Part shown: positions 57,472 to 64,000 of the stretch, in pieces
Layout of the letters: the number at the start of each line of letters is the position of its first letter
How positions within the stretch are numbered: the first letter of the stretch is position 1
Source of the DNA: Armatimonadota bacterium
GTDB taxonomy: Bacteria > Sysuimicrobiota > Sysuimicrobiia > Sysuimicrobiales > Sysuimicrobiaceae
Assembly: GCA_025059775.1 (NCBI GenBank)
Contig: JANXCW010000002.1
Coordinates: 124,001 to 188,000, forward strand
Length of the DNA stretch: 64,000 bases
Direction of reading: 5' to 3'
Notes under the pieces: model-generated
What the model was told of the DNA's origin: nothing
What the model saw: the letters and a program-made list of their open reading frames with translations, nothing else
Database searches by the model: none
Made by a program: the position numbers and the translations under genes

Positions 57472-59142
57472 GGGCACCACCAGATACGAGTCGAACCGGC
57501 CTCCGCTCCAGATCACGTGCCGGCCCACGTTCACCGTGGCCTCGTGCCGTGCGTACGGGAGGTGCCGGGGGTAGTCCTGGATGTCCCGTCCCTGCAGGAT
57601 CAGGCGCAGTCGGTCCCCCGCTTCGAACCTGGTCCCGGAAGGCCAGATCTCGATCTCCATCGGCACCACTTCGCCCGGTCGCAGCTTCTCCTCCCGGCGG
57701 TGCGGGTGTATGGGCTGCCACTCCGTGCTGGCCACCGGATCCAGCTCCCGATGACTGGCCCGCAGCCAGCCCAGGGCCACCGGCCCATCCTCGTACTGTG
57801 CGTAGTGGATGAAGGGAACTACCCGACCCTCCCGGTCCACCTTCTGGATGCCCACGAACACGTCCATGTCCTCTCCGTCCGGGGTGCTCATCCACACCCG
57901 CAGCTTCATGTAGCCCACTACGTCCATCCGCTCCCGGAAGGTGTACTCGAGCACCACCCGCCCCAGCTCCCGTCGCAGCCGGTCGTATCCCCCGCTCGTG
58001 GCAAGATACCACTGGCTCGCCTCCTCGGAGATCGGTTCCTCCTGCAGGCGGCCCTCGGGGAGGTTCAGGTACAACCGCAGGTAACGGGTCTGCGGAACCG
58101 GCCACCCTTCAAAGGTCCGCCACACCCCCTCCATCCCTCGTTCCCGCACGAAGGCCTGCACCCGGGGCCACTGTTCCACCTCCGTACGCTCCCCCTTGAG
58201 GAACCGGTCGAAGAAGGCCGCCTGGCGCTCGAGACTCTCCCGGCGGTAGTAGTAGGCCCACTTCTTGTGTCCGTGGATCTCCAGCCACTTGGGCTCCGAC
58301 CGGATGCGCTTGAAGCCCTCCAGGGTTCCCCGGGTATGGAGCCCGTGATCGCTCCAGCTGGCGACCACATAGGCGGGAATTCGGATGGCCGCTAGATCCG
58401 GGAGCTTCGAGGCCCAGAAGGCATCAAAGAGGGGGTGCTCCAGCTCCTCCGCGAAGAGGTCCTCCACGAGCTCGAGACCGATGCCGATGCGCTGCAGGCT
58501 CCAGTAGGGCCGGAACCAGGTCTCGGGAATCCCGCCGTGCCGGGAGACCTCCCGGTAGTGGTCCGTGAACCCTTCCCACGGGTTGATGGCCGCGAGGTGC
58601 GGGGGATGCAGGGCCGCCACCTTCCACTGGATGCAGGCGAGGTAGCTCACGCCCGTCATCCCCACCTTCCCGCTGCACCAGCTCTGGCGGGCGATCCACT
58701 CGATGACGTCGTAGCAGTCCTGCGCTTCCTCCGGGGAGAGGAAGGTGGCTACTCCCTCCGAGTACCAGGTCCCCCGGGGATTCACGTTGACCACCGCGTA
58801 TCCCCGGGGGACCCAATAGGCGGGGTCCGGGCCCTCGAAGACCGCGTAGGGGGAGACGTCCTCCTCCCGAACCCCAGCCGCGGGAAAGGCCCGCACGAGG
58901 TACTGCAGGGTTCCCTCGTGCTTGCCATAGGGGCTCCAGGCAAGCAGCGCGGGAACCGGAGGACCTTCTGTGGGCCGGAAGACGTCCGCATAGATGCGCA
59001 CCCCGTCCCGTAGAGGGATGGCCACGTCCCGCTCCACCAGCATCCCCGCTTCCACCGTGCGGCTGGGCCGCGGTCCTGTAACCCCCACCTCCTCCGGACG
59101 GCACAGCGGCTTGCGGAACCGGTACGCAAAGCCCTCCGGCAT
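57460..59142 (-). CDS. CocE/NonD-family alpha/beta hydrolase (X-Pro dipeptidyl-peptidase-like)
   Basis: A 560-residue soluble hydrolase. The alpha/beta domain starts VERDVAIPLRDGVRIYADVFRP, with the nucleophile serine in VGMTGVSYLACIQWKVAALHPPHL, the acid in VVASWSDHGLHTRGTLEGF and the histidine in the EIHGHKKWAYYYRRES region. A C-terminal jelly-roll of the X-Pro peptidase type follows (LEYTFRERMDVVGYMKLRVWM, EVVPMEIEIWPSGTRFEAGDRLRLILQGRD). Relatives split esters (cocaine esterase) or acyl-amino-acid bonds. No signal peptide. GGGGAGGG precedes the ATG. It lies just upstream of the liv operon, so its product may be imported or used with that transporter's ligand; this is only a guess. Confidence 0.9.
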   Translation of the reverse strand: MPEGFAYRFRKPLCRPEEVGVTGPRPSRTVEAGMLVERDVAIPLRDGVRIYADVFRPTEGPPVPALLAWSPYGKHEGTLQYLVRAFPAAGVREEDVSPYAVFEGPDPAYWVPRGYAVVNVNPRGTWYSEGVATFLSPEEAQDCYDVIEWIARQSWCSGKVGMTGVSYLACIQWKVAALHPPHLAAINPWEGFTDHYREVSRHGGIPETWFRPYWSLQRIGIGLELVEDLFAEELEHPLFDAFWASKLPDLAAIRIPAYVVASWSDHGLHTRGTLEGFKRIRSEPKWLEIHGHKKWAYYYRRESLERQAAFFDRFLKGERTEVEQWPRVQAFVRERGMEGVWRTFEGWPVPQTRYLRLYLNLPEGRLQEEPISEEASQWYLATSGGYDRLRRELGRVVLEYTFRERMDVVGYMKLRVWMSTPDGEDMDVFVGIQKVDREGRVVPFIHYAQYEDGPVALGWLRASHRELDPVASTEWQPIHPHRREEKLRPGEVVPMEIEIWPSGTRFEAGDRLRLILQGRDIQDYPRHLPYARHEATVNVGRHVIWSGGRFDSYLVVPCVL

Positions 59143-59376
59143 CCCTCCCCTCCCCGCGGCTGCGCGGAATTACGCGATCGGAGCGTGGTGCAGAAACTTC
59201 TTCTTCGGGGGTCGCGTTTCCTGCCGCCGTCCCTGGGATCGTCCCCCGGGGACCCTGCGCCAGAGCTTCGAACCGGTGCGTCCAGTCCTGTCCGCGCCGG
59301 GTCCCGCAGAACCCCCTCAACCGTGAGGTCGCTCCCTCCTTGAGCGCCAGGGGCGGCAGCCCCGCGGTGTCCCGGT
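59143..59376 (-). other. 234-base intergenic region between SMC and the hydrolase gene
   Basis: The longest non-coding gap in the window. Just after the SMC stop is a short hairpin GGGGCTGCCGCCCC (about 59350-59363) without a T-run, so not a clear rho-independent terminator. Further on come CTCAAGGAGGGAGCGACCTC and CACCGGTTCGAAGC, which I could not assign to a known RNA. A weak minus-strand open frame begins in an ATGA overlap with the SMC stop, but its composition is not protein-like. It should hold the promoter of the hydrolase gene; no consensus -35/-10 pair is evident. Confidence 0.35.
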
Positions 59377-62300
59377 TCATCCTCCCTGGGCCGGAGAAGA
59401 TGGCAAGGCCTGCGGCCTGTGTTCCACTACCCGCACGGAGACGATGCGGGAGACCCCAGGCTCCTCCATGGTGACCCCGTAGAGGGTGTCCGCGGCCTCC
59501 ATGGTGCCCTTGTTGTGCGTGATGATGATCACCTGACTGCGCTGCGCGAGCTCCCGCAGCAGCACCGCAAGGCGCCGGGTGTTCTCGTCGTCCAGGGCTG
59601 CCTCCACCTCGTCGAAGACGCAGAAAGGGCTGGGATGCACCCGCAGGAGGGCGAAGATGAGGGCCAGGGCAGCCATGGCCCGCTCTCCGCCCGACAGGGC
59701 GCCTAGATCCCGCACCTTCTTGCCGGGCACCTGCACCCGGATCTCGATCCCCTCCTCCCCGTCCTCCTCCGCCACCCACTCCAGGGAGGCGTTCCCTCCC
59801 CCGAACAGGGATCGGAAACACTCCCCAAACGCCGCGTCCACCTCCTCCAGGGTCTGGCGAAAGCGCACGTCCAGAACCCGACCCAGCCGCTCCATCTCCT
59901 CCAGCAGGAGCGATCGGGCCCGCTCGATGTCCTCCACCTGTGCCCGCAGGCCTTCCAGGCGTGCGCAAAGGCGCGCGTGTTCCTCCATGGCCCGGAGGTT
60001 CACCGGCCCCAGGGCCTCCAGCTGCGCGCGCAGCTCCTGGGCCCGCCGCACCAGCTCCTCACGTGGGAGCTCCTGGGGGGCGGCGGCTTCTGCAGCCGGA
60101 AGGTCTATCCCGAACTCCTCCGCCACCCGCTGCGCCAGGGACCTGTACTCGGCCTCCACCTGTGCCCTGCGGAGCGCGATCCGGTGCAGGACCTCCTCGT
60201 GGCCCCGAACCTCCTCCCATGCCGCCTCGCTCGCCTCCACGAGCGCCTGCGCCTCCTCCATGGCCCGGTCCCGTTCCTGTACGCCCGCCTCGAGGTCGCC
60301 CCGAAGTGCCTCCTCCCGCGCCCGCAGCGCCTCGAGGATCCCCCGTGCCTCTGCCTGCTCCCGGAGCAGGCAGCGCGCCTCCTCCAAAAGCGCCGCCTGT
60401 TCCGCCCGCGCCGCGGCCAAATGCTCCTCCACCGACCTCCGCGCTTCCTCTCCGTGCTCCACCCGATGGTGCAGGGCTTCCCACAGCCCCTGGAGCCCCA
60501 CCAGGTGCAGGCGAACCCTCGTGTGCTCCGCCCGGGCGGCCTCCAGGGTCCGTTCCCCCTCGGACAGCCTCTCCCGGGCCGCGTGGAACGCGGTCCGTAC
60601 TCGCTCCAGCTCCGCCTCCACGGACGCGAGATCCGTGTCCACGCGCTGAAGGGCGTCCCTCGTCTCCTGTGCCTCAGATTCCACGGCTTCGAGTTCCGAT
60701 CGGAGCTCGGCCTCCGTCCGGTCCACGCGCGCCAAGTCCTCCTCCACCGCCACGAGCGCGCGGCGCACACTCGCCAACTGGATCTCCATGGCCTGAAGGG
60801 CCCGGGTGGTCTCCTGCAGCTCGGCCCTCAGGGCATCCCGTTGCTGCTCCAGCGCTCCCCGCTGCCGCCTTACCTCCTTCCAGCGGGCCAGCAGGTCCGC
60901 GAGGACACCTCGGAGCGCCTCCAGCTCCTGGGCGCGGCCCAGGGGATGGTCGGGGTTCACCCGCCGGGTGGCGAGCACCCCTTCCGGGCTCAGGACCTCG
61001 CCCGCCAACGTCACCAGACGGCCAGAGACCCCCCGGCTCCGGAGGGTGAGGGCGGTTTCCAGGTCCCGGACCACCCAGGTCTCCGCCAGGGCTACAGCGA
61101 CAAAGGGCGCCACCTGGGGGGGACAACGCAAAAGCTCCAGGGCTGGGATCGCGCCCTCCGGCGGGGAGGAGCCGTTCGGGGAAACGCAGAGGAGCTCGGG
61201 GATCAAGAACCGAGCTCCGCTCGCGCGATCCTGGAGCCACCGGAGGGCGATGCGGGCGGATTCCAGGGAGTCCGCGAGGAGCGCGAAGAGGGCAGGACCC
61301 AGGGCGGCCTCCACCGCATGCCGGTGTGGAAGCTCCACTTCCAGGAAGTCCACGAGGGCTCCCTGCACCCCCTGCAGCTCCGGGGATTCGCCCCGCGCAA
61401 GCAGGATCTCCCGGGCGGCCTGCTCGTAGCCCACCAAGCCCGCCTGCGCCTCCTCCAGGTAGCGGAGCCGCTCCAGACGGGCCGATCGGTTCATCTCCAC
61501 CTCCCGCTCCTCCGCCTGAACCCGCTCCAGTTCCGCCTCCACGCGCTGGATCCGTTCCCGGAGCATCTCCGCCCGTCCCCTCAGCACCTCTCCCTGGGCC
61601 ATGCCCTGGCCTACCTGGGCCTCCAGCGCCTCCCGCCGGGCCTGCGCGGCCCGGCGCTCCTCCTCCGCACGTGCCAGGCGTTCCTCGAGGCGCTTCCGCT
61701 GAGCGCGCAGGGCCTGGAGGCGGCTGTGGAGAGCCGCGTGCTGGGCTTGGGTCTGGGCACGGGCGTGCTCCAGCTCCACCAGGTCTGCCCGCAGCCGTTC
61801 CTCCTCCTCCCGGTGGATCCGCACCACCTCCGTGAGCGCCTCTACCTGCCTCCGGACCTCCGCCTCCGCCCTGCGGGCCGAGGCGATCTCGGCCTCCACA
61901 GCCGCCCGCTGTGTCCGGGCTTCCTCCTCGGCCTCGCGGAGGACCGCAAGCTCCCGCGCCAGGCGCGGGATCTCCACCGCAAGCTGGGAGTCCCGCTCCC
62001 TCCGGGTCCGGAGCCGCTCGGCGAGCAGCTGCAGACGGGCCTCGCATGCCCGGGCCGCCTCCACCGTGGAGAGGAGCTCCCGTTGCACGGCCTCCACCCT
62101 TACCGCCGCGGCCTCCGCGCACTGCCGCTTCTCACGGAGAGCGCCGTCCAGGGCTTGCGCCCGCCTCTCTGCCTCCGCGTACCGCTCCCGCACGGTCTCG
62201 TGCTGGGCAGCCAGACGCTGGATCTGAGCGGTCAACCGCCGGGCCGCCTCCACGTGCAAGAGCTTCTCCACCTCCCGCAGCGCCCGCTCACAGGCCCGAT

Positions 62301-62943
62301 ACCGGCTCGCGGCTTCCGCCTGGGCCGCCAGGGAAGCCCGCTGGGTCTCGAGCTCCTGCAGGAGATCCCGCAGCCGCTCCAGGTTCTCCTGAGCCTGCTG
62401 CAGCCGCCGTTCCGCCTCCTGCCGCCGGCGGTGGTAGCGGGCGATGCCCGCCGCCTCCAGCAACCACGCCCGTCGCTCCTGCGGGGAGGCTTCCAGGATG
62501 GCTTCCACCTCGCCCTGAGCGATCATGGCGTAGGAGCGGCCACCGAGCCCCGTACCGAGGAACAGGGCCTGCACGTCCCGCATCCGGCACGGGATCCGAT
62601 TGATGAAGAACTCGCTCTCGGAGGCCCGGGTGGCCCGGCGGATTACGGTGACCTCGGAGAATTCCAGGGGCAGGATCCCGCTCCCGTTGTCGAGGGTGAG
62701 CTCCACCTGGGCGATGCCATGAGGGCGGCGGGTACTGGTCCCCGCGAAGATGACGTCCTCCGTGCGGTGGGCCCGCAGGGCCCGGTGAGAGGTCTCTCCG
62801 AGCACCCATCGAATGGCGTCGAAGAGATTGCTCTTTCCGGCCCCGTTGGGGCCCACGATGGCGGTGATCCCGGGACCGAACTCCAGCTCCGTGCGGTCCG
62901 CAAAGGTTTTGAACCCCACCAGCTCCAGGCGCTTGAGGTACAT
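59377..62943 (-). CDS. smc: Chromosome segregation protein SMC
   Basis: An 1188-residue condensin ATPase of normal length. N-terminal head with Walker A VGPNGAGKSNLFDAIRWVLGE and YAMIAQGEVEAILEASPQERR; long coiled coil (about 165-505); hinge (about 510-660, GALVDFLEVELPHRHAVEAALGPAL ... ARFLIPELL); second coiled coil; C-terminal head with signature LSGGERAMAALALIFALLR and Walker B PFCVFDEVEAALDDENTRRLA. It organises and segregates the chromosome with ScpAB, which are not in view. FtsY, a frequent downstream neighbour in Bacillota, is also absent. A very long antisense frame over it is a codon-bias shadow. Confidence 0.97.
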   Translation of the reverse strand: MYLKRLELVGFKTFADRTELEFGPGITAIVGPNGAGKSNLFDAIRWVLGETSHRALRAHRTEDVIFAGTSTRRPHGIAQVELTLDNGSGILPLEFSEVTVIRRATRASESEFFINRIPCRMRDVQALFLGTGLGGRSYAMIAQGEVEAILEASPQERRAWLLEAAGIARYHRRRQEAERRLQQAQENLERLRDLLQELETQRASLAAQAEAASRYRACERALREVEKLLHVEAARRLTAQIQRLAAQHETVRERYAEAERRAQALDGALREKRQCAEAAAVRVEAVQRELLSTVEAARACEARLQLLAERLRTRRERDSQLAVEIPRLARELAVLREAEEEARTQRAAVEAEIASARRAEAEVRRQVEALTEVVRIHREEEERLRADLVELEHARAQTQAQHAALHSRLQALRAQRKRLEERLARAEEERRAAQARREALEAQVGQGMAQGEVLRGRAEMLRERIQRVEAELERVQAEEREVEMNRSARLERLRYLEEAQAGLVGYEQAAREILLARGESPELQGVQGALVDFLEVELPHRHAVEAALGPALFALLADSLESARIALRWLQDRASGARFLIPELLCVSPNGSSPPEGAIPALELLRCPPQVAPFVAVALAETWVVRDLETALTLRSRGVSGRLVTLAGEVLSPEGVLATRRVNPDHPLGRAQELEALRGVLADLLARWKEVRRQRGALEQQRDALRAELQETTRALQAMEIQLASVRRALVAVEEDLARVDRTEAELRSELEAVESEAQETRDALQRVDTDLASVEAELERVRTAFHAARERLSEGERTLEAARAEHTRVRLHLVGLQGLWEALHHRVEHGEEARRSVEEHLAAARAEQAALLEEARCLLREQAEARGILEALRAREEALRGDLEAGVQERDRAMEEAQALVEASEAAWEEVRGHEEVLHRIALRRAQVEAEYRSLAQRVAEEFGIDLPAAEAAAPQELPREELVRRAQELRAQLEALGPVNLRAMEEHARLCARLEGLRAQVEDIERARSLLLEEMERLGRVLDVRFRQTLEEVDAAFGECFRSLFGGGNASLEWVAEEDGEEGIEIRVQVPGKKVRDLGALSGGERAMAALALIFALLRVHPSPFCVFDEVEAALDDENTRRLAVLLRELAQRSQVIIITHNKGTMEAADTLYGVTMEEPGVSRIVSVRVVEHRPQALPSSPAQGG

Positions 62944-62985
62944 CCGGGCCTCCGCTAAGCCGTCAGGAGGATTGGTTTCGTCCCC

Positions 62986-64000
62986 CTACCGCCTCCCCTC
63001 CCGCACGGATCGATATAAGGCCAGCACCCGGTCCGCTTGAGCGGTCTCGGACCACTGGGTAGCCGCAGCCCGGGCCTGCTCTGCCAGTTCCCGCCGGAGA
63101 CCCGGGAGGTCTGCGAGCCGCGCCATGGCGGAGGCCAGCGCCTCCGGATCCGGATCCACCAGCAGGCCGGTCCGCCCGTGGGCCACGGTTTCACTCGTCC
63201 CCGTGGCTTCCACCGCGGCCACTGCCAATCCGCACGCCATGGCTTCCACCACCGCTAAGCCCTGGGTCTCCGTCCGGGAGGCGAACACAAAGATGTCCGA
63301 AGCTTTCATCCAGGCCAGGGCCTCCTCGTGCGGGAGAGCACCGGCAAAGGTTACCCGATCCAAGACCCCCGCCTCCCGTGCCCTGCGCTCCAGCTCCATG
63401 CGCTCGGGGCCATGGCCCACGAGGAGCAGGTGCAGGGGGCGATCCTGGCAGGCCCGCGCGAACGCCTCCAGGAGCAGGTCCAGGCTCTTCTCCCGGGCCA
63501 GCCGGCCCACGTACACGAGCAGGATCCGGTCCGGAGGGATCCCGAGCACCCGTCGGTCCGCGGGGCGGATCCGGGCGATGCCCGCGAGGTCCAGGGCGGC
63601 AGTAGGGATCACCTCGATCCGGCTCCGTACTCCCTGCGCCTGCAGGAGGTCCCGCACAGCCCGGGAAGGGGCGATGACCGCGTCACAGCGGTTGCAGAAC
63701 CGCACCACGTGGGTTCGCACCACCTGGGCGGCCACGGCCCGGGGGACCCAAGGGACATAGTGCACGTACTCCGGATAGAGGGTGTGGTGGGTGAAGACCA
63801 CGGGCACGCCCAGCGCCCGGGCGACCGCTAGCCCCAACCGACCCGCGGTGAAGGGAGAGTGCACGTGCACCACCGCCGGCCCGATGGCCCGCATCCGCCG
63901 CATCACGCCCGGCTGGAAGGGCAGGAGGATGGGGAAGTCAGGATACTGCGGGAGGCGGAAGGCTCGGAGGCGGTGTACGTCCGGCTCCGGGTCCCGGTAG
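62986..64000 (-). CDS. GT4-family glycosyltransferase, 5' end outside the window
   Basis: The frame is open to the window edge at 64000, so the N-terminus is missing. Visible are RLPQYPDFPILLPFQPGVM, VVHVHSPFTAGRLGLAVARALG, TLYPEYVHYVPWVPRAVAAQ (acceptor side), then the GT-B donor half with LLVYVGRLAREKSLDLLLEAF, LVGHGPERMELERRA and ASRTETQGLAVVEAMACGLAVAA (the EX7E motif). This resembles GT4 enzymes that mannosylate or glucosylate membrane lipids (PimB/diacylglycerol glucosyltransferase type). A BshA assignment is unlikely, since the VHSPF region differs. It ends 42 bases before smc. Confidence 0.88.
   Translation of the reverse strand, partial: YRDPEPDVHRLRAFRLPQYPDFPILLPFQPGVMRRMRAIGPAVVHVHSPFTAGRLGLAVARALGVPVVFTHHTLYPEYVHYVPWVPRAVAAQVVRTHVVRFCNRCDAVIAPSRAVRDLLQAQGVRSRIEVIPTAALDLAGIARIRPADRRVLGIPPDRILLVYVGRLAREKSLDLLLEAFARACQDRPLHLLLVGHGPERMELERRAREAGVLDRVTFAGALPHEEALAWMKASDIFVFASRTETQGLAVVEAMACGLAVAAVEATGTSETVAHGRTGLLVDPDPEALASAMARLADLPGLRRELAEQARAAATQWSETAQADRVLALYRSVREGRR

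Noticed and set aside
59260-59290. tRNA-like T-loop sequence GGTTCGAAGC in the gap after smc
   Set aside because: The flanking bases do not pair into a T stem and no acceptor, D or anticodon arms are seen.
58424-59380. A minus-strand frame starting in an ATGA overlap with the smc stop
   Set aside because: Although the junction looks like translational coupling, the peptide is low-complexity and most of the frame overlaps the well-supported hydrolase gene.
59977-62958. A nearly 1000-codon plus-strand open frame opposite smc
   Set aside because: It mirrors the coiled-coil codons of smc; the peptide is Leu/Pro/Gln/Arg-rich without any motif, and smc is complete on the other strand.
62986-64000. 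BshA, first enzyme of bacillithiol synthesis
   Set aside because: The visible N-terminal part and acceptor region resemble lipid-glycosylating GT4 enzymes, and it is 26 kb from the LmbE-like gene.

Overview
The window is strongly G+C-rich bacterial chromosome. It is very densely packed: neighbouring genes usually overlap by four bases (ATGA, GTGA or TTGA junctions). All but two recognisable genes lie on the minus strand. The gene content suggests a deep-branching, monoderm-affiliated lineage close to Bacillota and other Terrabacteria. Bacillota-like neighbourhoods are alaS-ruvX-DUF1292-mltG, the radC/mreBCD/PBP2/rodA/RNase G cell-shape cluster, DUF4321-tatA, SpoIID/DUF2905/queA/tgt/yajC, and HisKA_2 kinase plus ANTAR regulator. 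c-type cytochromes, a Tat-type Rieske protein and a liv transporter point to a respiring heterotroph, possibly thermophilic. A candidate phylum such as CSP1-3/Sysuimicrobiota would fit, but that is inference, not proof.

Layout. 1-8.0 kb: the end of a PilB/GspE-type ATPase on the plus strand, then a minus-strand signalling block with two roadblock-like proteins, a SigB/F-type sigma factor, two PATAN/DUF4388-like proteins, a polytopic membrane protein, two orphan solute-binding proteins, a lytic transglycosylase and a YqeG-type HAD phosphatase with no stop codon of its own. 8.0-21.4 kb: housekeeping and cell-shape genes. 21.4-24.1 kb: kinase/ANTAR pair and a polyprenyl synthase. 24.1-31.6 kb: a respiratory cluster. 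31.6-44.7 kb: cytochrome c maturation (CcmE, D, C and a fused CcmAB), a BshC-like/LmbE-like/glycosyltransferase trio, heme synthesis from glutamyl-tRNA to hydroxymethylbilane and uroporphyrinogen (HemL, B, D, C, A), an HD phosphohydrolase and glutamate dehydrogenase. 44.7-48.9 kb: YajC, queuosine genes, SpoIID, DUF2905 and a lone plus-strand unknown gene. 49-57.4 kb: two c-di-GMP enzymes and a complete liv transporter. 57.4-64 kb: a CocE-type hydrolase, SMC and the 3' part of a GT4 glycosyltransferase.

The most unusual region is the respiratory cluster at 24.1-31.6 kb, which has its own good promoter (TTGACG-N17-GACAAT, 31572-31600). It encodes a lipoprotein diheme cytochrome c, a Rieske protein, a cytochrome b that keeps only one of the two heme-ligand pairs, a second cytochrome b with both pairs and a C-terminal two-cluster ferredoxin domain, an MvhD-type iron-sulfur protein, a 39-residue membrane peptide, a CcoN-family (cbb3 oxidase subunit I) protein lacking every canonical heme and copper histidine, a CcoO-like monoheme cytochrome and another monoheme cytochrome. 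I read this as a composite quinol/ferredoxin-linked complex in which a dead oxidase subunit has become structural or quinone-interacting. The adjoining heme and Ccm genes would supply its cofactors.

Several start codons lie only about 9-13 bases downstream of a TANNNT box (hemA, DUF2905, tgt, the kinase), which suggests leaderless or nearly leaderless transcripts. I saw no rRNA, tRNA, CRISPR array, insertion sequence or prophage. No gene-free stretch exceeds 300 bases; the longest is 59143-59376.
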